NCBI GenBank assembly: GCA_030052355.1 | Contig: JASIGS010000479.1 | Location: forward strand, 1 to 6,622 | DNA: 6,622 bases | Direction of reading: 5' to 3' | Source of the DNA: Streptosporangiaceae bacterium | GTDB lineage: Bacteria; Actinomycetota; Actinomycetes; Streptosporangiales; Streptosporangiaceae | Part shown: piece after piece, positions 1 to 5,995 of the stretch | How the letters are laid out: the number at the start of each line of letters is the position of its first letter | Numbering within the stretch: the stretch's first letter is position 1 | The notes under the pieces: model-generated | The model's input: the letters and a program-made list of their open reading frames with translations, nothing else | What the model was told of the DNA's origin: nothing | The model's database searches: none | Program-made: the position numbers and the translations under genes

Positions 1-596
1 GACATCCGGAACTGGAACTGCGGGCCGAGCGCCATCAGCGCGAACAACTCCGCGTGCTCGGTGCGAAACCGTGCTCGCGGGTCCGCGTGTGCGCCGCCCA
101 TCGGCACGTAGCCAGAGGATCGCTTCCTGATGACACTGCCATACGTGGCGAACGAGCTTCCAGTGGTGCCTGCTGCCCCCGGCGCCAGCGAGAGACCGGC
201 GCTGGACCGCACGATGGCCGCGGCCTGGGTACCCGTTACCGGCGCCGTGGCGAGCGCCGCGCGCCGTGAGGCCGCTGACGAGAGCAGCCCCCATCCATGC
301 CGGTCCGGTGACACTAGCTCCTCGATCGCGTCCGGCCCGATCGCCAGCTGGTCGTCCGCTGAGCGCGGCCCGACGGCCAGCACTCTCAGGTTCTCCTGGT
401 GATGACCCCACGCCCTCACCAGGTCAAGGCACGGGGTCGGGGCGCCGCCGAGCGCGGCGATCACGAGCTCGGCCTCCGCGTCCGGGTGGTCGACCGCTTC
501 GACCGCTCCGTCTGCCCAGCGCAGCGTGTGCTGGCCGCCACCGCAGCTGACGTATGCCTCGGCGGGTCCGAAGGCTGCCCACAGCGGCGAGGTCAT
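1..596 (-). CDS. Uncharacterised protein B', paralog of gene B (partial, C-terminus beyond window)
   Basis: Reading the minus strand from ATG at 596 gives 198 codons with no stop to the window edge, so the C-terminus is missing. The start is well supported: the ATG overlaps the stop of the preceding gene (ATGA, 593-596), an AGGAG lies 5 nt upstream, and the first residues MTSPLWAAFGPAEA match MTAPWWAAFGPAEA of gene B. By hand alignment about 57 of the first 94 residues are identical to B, including Cys18, Gly20, His23, Trp27, the DH at 36-37, Cys56, the RAWG at 61-64 and the LRVLAVGPRSA at 70-80. Residues about 95-178 are poorly conserved and roughly 20 residues longer than in B. Similarity returns at TEHAELF (179-185) and ALGPQFQFRM (189-198). 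No family is recognised; no signal peptide or membrane segment is seen in the visible part. It is the last visible gene of a four-gene operon, and its function is unknown. Confidence 0.85.
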   Translation of the reverse strand, partial: MTSPLWAAFGPAEAYVSCGGGQHTLRWADGAVEAVDHPDAEAELVIAALGGAPTPCLDLVRAWGHHQENLRVLAVGPRSADDQLAIGPDAIEELVSPDRHGWGLLSSAASRRAALATAPVTGTQAAAIVRSSAGLSLAPGAAGTTGSSFATYGSVIRKRSSGYVPMGGAHADPRARFRTEHAELFALMALGPQFQFRM

Positions 597-2023
597 CGCT
601 GCTCCTGCCAGTTCAGTGGCACCGTCACACCGACTTCGCCGGTCTTGCCGGTGAGGATGACCTGCAGCTCGCGCGCCCGCGGATTGATGGCCGGCCGGAA
701 GTCCAGCGCTAGCTCAGCTTCTCCGTCGCTGCTCCTGCTGCCGCCTTCGCAGCTGGCCACGTACAAGCCGCCCAGGTCGTCTCGAGCTGTCCAGAAGAAT
801 GCGCCGTCGTCAATGCCCGGCATCTGCGTGTTCCGCCACGGCCAGCCTCGCGCGTACACGTCGATGGTCGCCGCGTCCCGTTCCGAGGTGATACGCAAGA
901 CCGCGCAGCACGCACCGTCGACTTCGGGCAGGGCTGCCGCGAAGGGGACGACGCCGACGGGGCCGTTGCGTGCTCGCCGGCGTCGCAGCACGCGCTCCCA
1001 GTCTTCCGGGAGCACTTCGGGCGGGACGTGGTGAGGCGCCTTGGCGGGGCGAACACGGCTCGTGACCGCGCCAAGCCTGGCGAGTGCCGGGCTGTCGGCC
1101 GCCAGGGCCCCGGCACCCAGCAGGCCGGACACCGCGCCTGCGAGGTCGCGTCGTGAGCGACGATCGCCGGTGCACGCGTCGTGGAGTTCCTGCAGCGCCA
1201 GGCCGTCGAGGTACCTTTCTGCCGCCTCGCTGGCGGGCAACTCCTTCGTCGAGGTCGCGGCGGCCGGCGCAGGGTCGAGGAATACCCGCAGTGGCGCGGC
1301 GCCGGGCAGCGTGATATCCAGCCAGCGGGCGTCTTCGGGGGGCGCAGGGCGCAACCGGAAGGTGCCTTCCCAGTGCTCGTCGCTGCCGCCGCCGCTGAAG
1401 CCGAGCTCGTAGCTTGCGCCCTTGTCGTCGGTGGCCGGGCTGTGCCGCAGTGCATGGACCATCGTACGGAGGCGGCCACCGGGGCCCTGCGGGGCGAAGA
1501 CGGCCGGCAGCGACGCGGTCATGGTCAGGATCGCGCCGTCCGGGTCGAGGACCATGGTGCCAAGGCGAACAGAGAACGGCTGACCCTGCAGCTCGCCGTC
1601 GACGGCCGCCCCGACCTGGACAACTCGCATTGGCCCCGCGGGCGGACTGCTGTCACGCGCCGGGGGGATCCAGCCTCCGCGCCTGCCGGAGAGATCAAAG
1701 TCATCGAGGGCGCCCCGGGCGGCGAGCGCCTCGCTCAGGTCCCTGATGACACAAGCCGCAGTAGCTTCGTCGACAATCCCGACGTCCGCCAGCGCCCATG
1801 CCTGCGATGCCAGCCAGAGCAGCCAGGACCGTCCGGAAGGTGGAGAGCCGTCGGGTGACCTGCGCGGCCCGTACGACTTCCTGACCGTCGAGGCGACCAG
1901 AGCTGCTGCTGCGGGCTTCGGCGTGTCCGCGACGTGCAGTTCGTCCGCGCGTGCCTGGCGGAGCGCTGCCTCCGCCTGCAGCCGCAGGTAGGTCTCGACA
2001 CGCCTCGCCTCGTGCGTCGTCAT
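593..2023 (-). CDS. Uncharacterised protein A', paralog of gene A, two beta-rich modules (476 aa)
   Basis: The family is not recognised. Domains in order: a helical N-terminus (1-110) opening with VETYLRLQAEAALRQ; beta-rich module 1 (about 130-250) containing FSGGGSDEHWEGTF (209-222) and WLDITLPGAAPLRVFL; a helical linker (260-325) with AAERYLDGLALQEL; LPEDW (338-342) and GPVGVVP (354-360); then beta-rich module 2 (about 365-472) with WTARDD (411-416) and a terminal VGVTVPLNW. The same order and motifs occur in gene A. No signal peptide, membrane helix or enzyme signature is visible, so a cytoplasmic binding or scaffold role is only a guess. The ATG at 2023 is preferred because it overlaps the stop of gene B (ATGA) and lines up with gene A's start. 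An ATG at 2038 would add five residues (MDNHA), but its only GAGG sits directly against the codon. Upstream in-frame sequence to 2431 lies inside gene B and is not counted. Confidence 0.85.
   Translation of the reverse strand: MTTHEARRVETYLRLQAEAALRQARADELHVADTPKPAAAALVASTVRKSYGPRRSPDGSPPSGRSWLLWLASQAWALADVGIVDEATAACVIRDLSEALAARGALDDFDLSGRRGGWIPPARDSSPPAGPMRVVQVGAAVDGELQGQPFSVRLGTMVLDPDGAILTMTASLPAVFAPQGPGGRLRTMVHALRHSPATDDKGASYELGFSGGGSDEHWEGTFRLRPAPPEDARWLDITLPGAAPLRVFLDPAPAAATSTKELPASEAAERYLDGLALQELHDACTGDRRSRRDLAGAVSGLLGAGALAADSPALARLGAVTSRVRPAKAPHHVPPEVLPEDWERVLRRRRARNGPVGVVPFAAALPEVDGACCAVLRITSERDAATIDVYARGWPWRNTQMPGIDDGAFFWTARDDLGGLYVASCEGGSRSSDGEAELALDFRPAINPRARELQVILTGKTGEVGVTVPLNWQEQR
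602..606 (-). promoter_or_regulatory. Ribosome binding site of gene B'
   Basis: On the minus strand AGGAG lies 5 nt before the ATG at 596, inside the last codons of gene A'. It is the clearest Shine-Dalgarno in the four-gene operon and fixes the B' start. It suggests B' can also be initiated independently of coupling. Confidence 0.7.
607..634. repeat. 28-bp near-identical repeat, copy 1 (3' end of gene A')
   Basis: 26 of 28 bases match positions 2972-2999. It encodes the terminal GVTVPLNW of gene A' on the minus strand. It is a DNA-level trace of the gene-pair duplication. Confidence 0.75.
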
Positions 2024-2961
2024 GGCGTGATTGTCCATCCTCGCTGGCCGTGCGTGACGCCCAGCTCGACCGGAGCCCGGCCCGGCGCCCGCACCGCCAG
2101 CACACGTGCCGTGGGCCACTCCGCGTGCTGCACACTGACCACCAGGTGGCCACCGACGACGGCAAGGCCGGGCGCCCAGACCCTGGCAACCCAGTCCGCA
2201 GGCAGCCTCGCCCGAACCCGGCGCGCGCTCGCTGACGCGGCCCACTCGATCTCGCCCCAGCCGGGCTCGTCGTGCAGCGCCGCTTGCACCTGGCCGGGGT
2301 CGATGCCGAGCCACCGGGCTGCCGCCGGCGCGAGCCGTCCAGCCAGCGCCGCCGTCATCGTCGGGCGGACACCCGCGCGCTCGGCAGAATGCTGACCATC
2401 CGTCGACCAGGCGTGTGCCACAGCGCCGCACAGCCTCAGCTGGAACGCGTGCCCCAGTGCTAGCAGCCTGAGCAAGCTCATGCCAGCCAGCTCGTCGCGT
2501 TCACTGCCGGGGCGGCCGGCCGAGGCACGCCATGCTGACATCTGGCCGGGCGGGAGTCCGGACCATCCGGCACGCACGAAGCCACCGCCGGACGAGCTGG
2601 TCCGGGCGATCTGGTGCCTCAGCAGCGCGACGCGGGCAGGGTGCCGGAATGGAGCGCCGGTCCAGCTGGCGGGTGCCGAGAGCTCGTCGAGCACACGAGG
2701 GCTGATCGTCAGGGTGTCCTTGGCTGACCGCGGCCCGACCGCGAGGACTCTGAGGTCGTCGCCGTGCGTGCCCCAGGCACGCACCAGCTCGACGCACGGT
2801 GTCGTGCCGCCACCGAGCGCGGCCAACACCGATTCCCCCTCCGGGTCGGCGTGGTCGAGCGCGCGCAGGGCCCCTTCACTCCAGCCGACCCGGTGCCGGC
2901 TGCCGTCGCAGGTCAGGCCCGCCTCGGCCGGGCCGAACGCGGCCCACCAGGGCGCGGTCAC
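2020..2961 (-). CDS. Uncharacterised protein B (313 aa), first copy
   Basis: The family is not recognised. The GTG start at 2961 overlaps the stop of gene A (GTGA), and the N-terminus matches its paralog B' residue for residue, which supports the start; a GGCGGG lies just upstream. Residues 1-95 form the conserved block, with CxGxxH at 18-23, a DHADPEGE stretch (36-43), ALGG (48-51), a second Cys at 56 and VLAVGPRS (72-79). Residues 96-152 are rich in Ser, Gly, Arg and Trp and diverge from B'. Residues 160-190 look like a hydrophobic helix (LLRLLALGHAFQLRL), more like a buried helix than a membrane span because of its Arg and His. The C-terminal 70 residues are beta-rich (VARVWAPGLAVVGGHLVVSV). 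The conserved Cys and His residues could bind metal, but their spacing matches no zinc-finger pattern known to me. The gene is placed between its partner A and the second unit, so it probably acts with A-type proteins. Confidence 0.85.
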   Translation of the reverse strand: MTAPWWAAFGPAEAGLTCDGSRHRVGWSEGALRALDHADPEGESVLAALGGGTTPCVELVRAWGTHGDDLRVLAVGPRSAKDTLTISPRVLDELSAPASWTGAPFRHPARVALLRHQIARTSSSGGGFVRAGWSGLPPGQMSAWRASAGRPGSERDELAGMSLLRLLALGHAFQLRLCGAVAHAWSTDGQHSAERAGVRPTMTAALAGRLAPAAARWLGIDPGQVQAALHDEPGWGEIEWAASASARRVRARLPADWVARVWAPGLAVVGGHLVVSVQHAEWPTARVLAVRAPGRAPVELGVTHGQRGWTITP

Positions 2962-4610
2962 CCGTTCACCCGCCAGTCCAGTGGCACCGTCACGCCGACC
3001 TGACGGCTTCTCCCGGTGAGAGTGATCGTCAGGGTGCGGGCCTGTGGCCTGATGGCCGGGTGCAGCAGGAATGTGATGTCGGCTCCGTCCGCGTGGCAGC
3101 CCTCCTGGATCTCCTCGGCTACGTAGAGCCAGCCGCCGTCGTCACGAGCCGTCCAGTGGTACCGGTCGGCGGTCACGGTCGGGTGCGGGACGAGTTCGGG
3201 CCAGCCACCGACGTGTACCTGGACGCTGGCCGACTCACCGTCCGACTCGATCCCGGTGATGAGGCACCGCATGCCCTCCAGATCGGGAAGCTGCGTCGCC
3301 AGCGGGATCGTGCCGACCGGGCCGTCCTCGCTGTCCCACCGCGCCAGAATCACCAGCCAGTCGTCGGGGAGCTTGTCTGCACGCCGTCCCGCCAGCCGTG
3401 ATGGCAGTTCCAGGTTCAGCAAGTCGGCCGCGGCCGCGAGCCTGCCGAGCGCGGGGCTGCCCGGCGCGATCAGCCCGGCGTCGAGCAGGTCTGACGCGGC
3501 CGCGACAAGCCCTTGCTCGTCCGCGGAGAATGGATCCATGGCGCGACGCGCGACCAGCTCGTGCAGCGTCAGCCTGTCCAGGTACCGGCCCGCCGCGCCG
3601 TCGGGCAACTGCACCGAGGTGGTGGGCAGTGCGGGCGCGCGAGCGCTCATATCGATCCGCACCGGCGCCGCGCCGGGCAGCGAGACGTCCAGCCAGCGCA
3701 CGCCGGCCGATGGCGCCCGGTGGAAGTCGAACGTGCCGTCCCAGCGCTCGTCGCCCCCGCCGCCGCTGAAGCAGCCGTGATATCCCGTGCCTTGGTCGTC
3801 GACCGCCGTGCAGTCGTCCAGACGCAGCACGCCTTCCTCGTCATCTAGGACAGGTCCTGTTTCCGCGGGCAGCAGCCTGGCGGTAACGGTGAGCCTGGCG
3901 GAGGCCGCGCCCACGATCAGCGTTCTCAGGTAGGTCCGGACCTGCCTGCCGGCGACTTGGTGATCGGTGCTCAGCCCCACCGGGATGGCGATCATGGGCG
4001 CACCGCCAGCCGCCGTCCGGCGCCCCCCGCGCCGTGAAGGCCACTCGTAACCGAGCAGTTCGGCCTGGTCGATCAAGCTGCGCGCGGCCAGCGCCGTCGC
4101 CATGTCGCCGACCACGTGCGCCCCGACCTGTTCGGTGATGGCACCGGCGCTCACGAGCAGCCCGGCCAGTCTGGTCACCCGATCCAGGCATTCCTGAGCC
4201 CGCGGCGGTCGGTATGGTCCGCGCAACTGCGCGCGCAGCCGCCAGGCTGTGAACGCGGCTCGCTGACCGACCCTGGCGATGGCCGCGCCTGCGCGCTGTG
4301 GTGAATGCCCGAGAGGCGACGCCACGGCCCACGCGCTGGCTCGCCGGATCGGCCGCGTCGGCGCTGGCGCGGCCGCGATGCCCGGCACGCTCGATACGCC
4401 CGAGGCAGAGGCGAAGATCACCGAGCCGCGTGGCGTCGTCATCATGCGCATGGCGGCGAAGTACGACCGGTGAGCGGGATAGGCCAGTCCCTTTGGCTGC
4501 CGGTAGCGCGGGAAGGTCAGTGCCCGGCGCAGCTCGGCCTCTGCGCTCAGCCTTAAGTACGTCTCGGCTCGGCCAGCGTCTGAATCTGCGTCACCGTCCT
4601 CAGCCGCCAT
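2958..4610 (-). CDS. Uncharacterised protein A, two beta-rich modules (550 aa), first gene of the operon
   Basis: The family is not recognised. Its layout matches gene A': an N-terminal helix (AETYLRLSAEAELRRAL, 15-31), a helical segment at about 138-187 ending in ALAARSLID, beta-rich module 1 (205-322) with FSGGGGDERWDGTF (281-294), a linker with AAGRYLDRLTLHEL (339-351), LPDDW (414-418), GPVGTIP (430-436), and beta-rich module 2 (440-546) with WTARDD (486-491) and a terminal VGVTVPLDW. It differs from A' by about 90 extra residues (roughly 32-125), which include RYRQPKG and an Ala/Pro/Arg-rich stretch. The two beta modules end in similar strands (RWLDVSLPGAAPVRIDM and ARTLTITLTGRSRQVGVTVP), suggesting an internal duplication. 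The ATG at 4610 is chosen because it has a GGGG 6 nt upstream and places the conserved helix near the N-terminus. The open frame continues to 4955, but that part lies antisense to the regulator gene and promoter region. No signal peptide or membrane segment is seen. Confidence 0.85.
   Translation of the reverse strand: MAAEDGDADSDAGRAETYLRLSAEAELRRALTFPRYRQPKGLAYPAHRSYFAAMRMMTTPRGSVIFASASGVSSVPGIAAAPAPTRPIRRASAWAVASPLGHSPQRAGAAIARVGQRAAFTAWRLRAQLRGPYRPPRAQECLDRVTRLAGLLVSAGAITEQVGAHVVGDMATALAARSLIDQAELLGYEWPSRRGGRRTAAGGAPMIAIPVGLSTDHQVAGRQVRTYLRTLIVGAASARLTVTARLLPAETGPVLDDEEGVLRLDDCTAVDDQGTGYHGCFSGGGGDERWDGTFDFHRAPSAGVRWLDVSLPGAAPVRIDMSARAPALPTTSVQLPDGAAGRYLDRLTLHELVARRAMDPFSADEQGLVAAASDLLDAGLIAPGSPALGRLAAAADLLNLELPSRLAGRRADKLPDDWLVILARWDSEDGPVGTIPLATQLPDLEGMRCLITGIESDGESASVQVHVGGWPELVPHPTVTADRYHWTARDDGGWLYVAEEIQEGCHADGADITFLLHPAIRPQARTLTITLTGRSRQVGVTVPLDWRVNG
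2972..2999. repeat. 28-bp near-identical repeat, copy 2 (3' end of gene A)
   Basis: This is the partner of 607-634, differing at two bases and lying 2,365 bp away in the same orientation. It encodes the terminal GVTVPLDW of gene A. Confidence 0.75.
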
Positions 4611-4645
4611 CTGTGACCCCCGAAGTCGCCGACCGGAACGGCAAA

Positions 4646-4676
4646 CACGATATGTCGTGATGACCGTGCGCCGCAA
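4646..4676 (-). promoter_or_regulatory. Candidate promoter and operator of the A-B-A'-B' operon
   Basis: On the minus strand TTGCGG (4676-4671) and TATCGT (4652-4647) are separated by 18 bp, a fair match to the actinobacterial TTGACn / TAnnnT pattern, and would start RNA about 30 nt before the ATG at 4610. The -10 lies inside a near-palindrome, CACGATATGTCGTG (4646-4659), 12 of 14 positions symmetric with 5-bp perfect arms. That is the right size and place for a dimeric repressor to block transcription. The divergent winged-helix regulator is the obvious candidate, but nothing in the sequence proves that it binds here. Confidence 0.4.
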
Positions 4677-4768
4677 CTGCAAATGCGGGCCGCTGTGGCG
4701 TATGCCTGAGCTCGAGACGCCGCGGTCCTCCGTCACCGCTTTAGACGTCCGCCGGCCGACGAAGACTA

Positions 4769-4803
4769 TTGACAAGATTAATTTGTATGTAAAAATCTTC
4801 TTG
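4769..4803 (+). promoter_or_regulatory. Candidate promoter/operator of the ArsR-type regulator (AT-rich island, leaderless start)
   Basis: A TTGACA (4769-4774) is followed after 15-16 bp by an A-rich -10-like element (TAAAAAT, 4790-4796). This predicts RNA starting at about 4802-4804, on the GTG start codon at 4803. No Shine-Dalgarno precedes that codon, so the message is probably leaderless. Between the two elements lies a perfect 6-bp inverted repeat, AAGATT (4774-4779) and AATCTT (4794-4799) with 14 bp between them, which may be an operator for autoregulation. The roughly 40-bp AT-rich stretch stands out sharply in a GC-rich window. Confidence 0.45.
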
Positions 4804-5360
4804 TGCAAGAGGTCTGCTACCTGGAACGGCCGGAGCAAGCGGCGGCTTTGCTGCGGCCCGGCCGGATCGAGATACTGCGGCGGCTCGCCGTGCCGAGATC
4901 CTGCACTGAGGTCGCCAGCGAGCTTGGCCAGGCCCCGCAGAAGGTCTACTACCACGTCAAGCAGATGCAGCAGACCGGCCTTGTGGACCAGGTCGCGCAG
5001 CGCCAGGTTCGTGGCATCACCGAGGGGATCTACCAGGCCGCCGCGAGTTCCTACTGGCTATCACCGGACCTGGTCGGAGTGCTGGGACCGCGGCGCACCC
5101 AGGACGAGCTCAGTCTCGGCTACCTGCTCAGTCTCGCCGAGGAGTTGCAGTCGGACCTGGCCAGGCTCGCCAGTAAGCAAGGAGACCGGCCATCGCTCGG
5201 GCTGTCCGCCGAGATCAGGCTGCGAGCCGGCCAGCGGCAGCAGTTTCTGTCCGACCTTCGCAGCTCGCTGCAGGACCTCCTGGCCCGCTACGGCGGCGGC
5301 GAGGGCGACCCGTTCCGTATCGCATTCGCGTGTTACCCCGGAGAGGAAGAGCCATCATGA
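4803..5360 (+). CDS. ArsR-type winged helix-turn-helix transcriptional regulator (185 aa)
   Basis: This is a DNA-binding regulator of the ArsR/HTH_20 class. The winged helix spans about residues 15-85: LRPGRIEILRRL is helix 1, CTEVASELGQAPQKVYYHVKQM holds the helix-turn-helix with its recognition helix around 44-55, and TGLVDQVAQRQVRGITEGIY forms the wing. Residues 100-165 are mainly helical and probably serve as dimerisation or ligand domain. The classic ELCVCDL metal-binding motif is absent, so it is unlikely to be a metal sensor. The GTG at 4803 is the first possible start after an in-frame TAA at 4779-4781, and it lacks a Shine-Dalgarno. The stop overlaps the next gene by ATGA. In actinomycetes such regulators are often paired with an SRPBCC gene, as here. 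It is divergent from the A-B operon and may control it; that is inference. Confidence 0.9.
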   Translation: MQEVCYLERPEQAAALLRPGRIEILRRLAVPRSCTEVASELGQAPQKVYYHVKQMQQTGLVDQVAQRQVRGITEGIYQAAASSYWLSPDLVGVLGPRRTQDELSLGYLLSLAEELQSDLARLASKQGDRPSLGLSAEIRLRAGQRQQFLSDLRSSLQDLLARYGGGEGDPFRIAFACYPGEEEPS

Positions 5361-5875
5361 CGACCAGTCACACCGTGCGCGGTTACGTCGCAGTTCCGCC
5401 TGCCGCCGTCTATGCCGCGCTGACCGAGCGGCCCGCACTGCAGACCTGGCTGGCCGAGTTCGCCGAGGTCAGCCTGCCCGAAGGCGTGTTCGGCTTCTGG
5501 GGACGCTTCACTCCGGAAGGGGAACGTGACAGCCAGCGGCTGCTCGGCTACGAACCTGACTCACGGCTGAGCTTCGCCTGGACCGTGGGTGGACGGGCTG
5601 CACGGTGTGGCGCAGCACATCGGCCAGCACGCCGCGTTCGTCGTGATCGGCAAGGCGCCGCTGCCCAAGCTGCGCGCCTGGGCGCTGCGCCGCGGCTGGG
5701 ACGGGCTGCGAATCCTGTCCAGTCACGGCACGACATTCAACGCCGACATGAACGCCGAGAATGCGGAGGGGGCTCAGGTGCCAATGGTGAGTGTGCTGCG
5801 CTCCGACGGCGGGCAGGTCAGGCACGTGGTCAGCCAGCATGCCAACTTCATGGACGGAACGGATGGCGCCAATGA
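5357..5875 (+). pseudogene. SRPBCC/AHSA1-type protein, N-terminal part only, then frameshifted tail
   Basis: The ATG at 5357 overlaps the regulator's stop (ATGA), with a purine-rich GGAGAGGAAGAG just upstream. Residues 1-79 are a good SRPBCC/AHSA1 start: TVRGYVAVPPAAVYAALTE is the first strand and helix, LQTWLAEF follows, then GVFGFWGRFTPEG and the strand RLSFAWTVGG. Family members are normally about 140-160 residues and bind small hydrophobic ligands in a helix-grip cavity. After residue 79 this frame turns into Arg/Ala/Gly-rich, Cys-containing sequence unlike any fold of the family, while another frame carries a clear DUF899 protein. The second half of the SRPBCC fold, including the long C-terminal helix, is therefore missing. 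A 172-residue product ending at 5875 could still be made but should not fold as a complete SRPBCC domain. Confidence 0.7.
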
Positions 5876-5972
5876 CCTGCTGACGCCGCTCTGGCACGTG
5901 CTCGACCTGCTGCCGGACGGCCGCGGCGAGTGGTACGCGGGCAACTCGTACGCGGGCCGGACCCGCGGGTAA
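5586..5972 (+). pseudogene. DUF899 (thioredoxin-like) protein, C-terminal remnant
   Basis: The frame starting at TGG 5586 gives 128 residues with the typical second half of DUF899 proteins: WVDGLHGVAQHI, then AFVVIGKAPLPKLRAWALRRGW, LRILSSHGTTFNADM, VPMVSVLRSDGGQVRH and LTPLWHVLDLLPDGRGEWY. Family members are usually over 200 residues. The N-terminal half, with the cysteine-containing region that resembles the thioredoxin active site and lies just before the WVDG motif, is absent. Immediately upstream sits out-of-frame SRPBCC sequence. A GTG at 5589 could start a 127-residue product, but no convincing Shine-Dalgarno precedes it. It is called a remnant rather than an independent gene because its left edge coincides with the SRPBCC break. 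DUF899 recognition is from remembered family motifs. Confidence 0.7.
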
Positions 5973-5993
5973 CGGGTGCCAGTAACCCGGCCC
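5954..5993. terminator. Candidate GC-rich hairpin between convergent genes
   Basis: Perfect 7-bp arms GGGCCGG (5954-5960) and CCGGCCC (5987-5993) enclose two smaller symmetric elements: ACCCGCGGGT (5961-5970) and CGGGT/ACCCG (5973-5977, 5985-5989). The hairpin sits in the 23-bp gap and end of two convergent genes, where a bidirectional terminator is expected. No T-run follows on either strand, as is common for actinomycete terminators, so the call rests on position and symmetry only. Confidence 0.3.
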
Positions 5994-5995
5994 AG

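Noticed and set aside
1181..1858. Long plus-strand open frame (225 codons) opposite gene A'
   Set aside because: It lies wholly antisense to a gene supported by a paralog, has Arg/Gly/Ala-rich composition typical of GC-rich shadow frames, and shows no recognisable domain.
2024..2431. Upstream extension of gene A' by 136 codons
   Set aside because: The stretch is out of frame within gene B, which is confirmed by its paralog; only the five-residue MDNHA extension from 2038 is a realistic alternative.
2452..2510. Possible membrane span in protein B (residues 160-180)
   Set aside because: The hydrophobic run is interrupted by Arg and His and is too short on the uncharged side, so a buried helix is more likely.
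1..4610. Toxin-antitoxin, CRISPR-associated or phage origin of the four-gene operon
   Set aside because: No nuclease, integrase, antitoxin or phage motif was found, and base composition matches the rest of the window.
4611..4955. Upstream extension of gene A by 115 codons
   Set aside because: It would run through the promoter region and antisense to the regulator; the paralog's start and the conserved ETYLRL helix place the true start at 4610.
5357..5972. Programmed frameshift joining SRPBCC and DUF899 into one protein
   Set aside because: No slippery heptamer is present at the junction, and each part lacks half of its fold, which fits a deletion better than a designed fusion.
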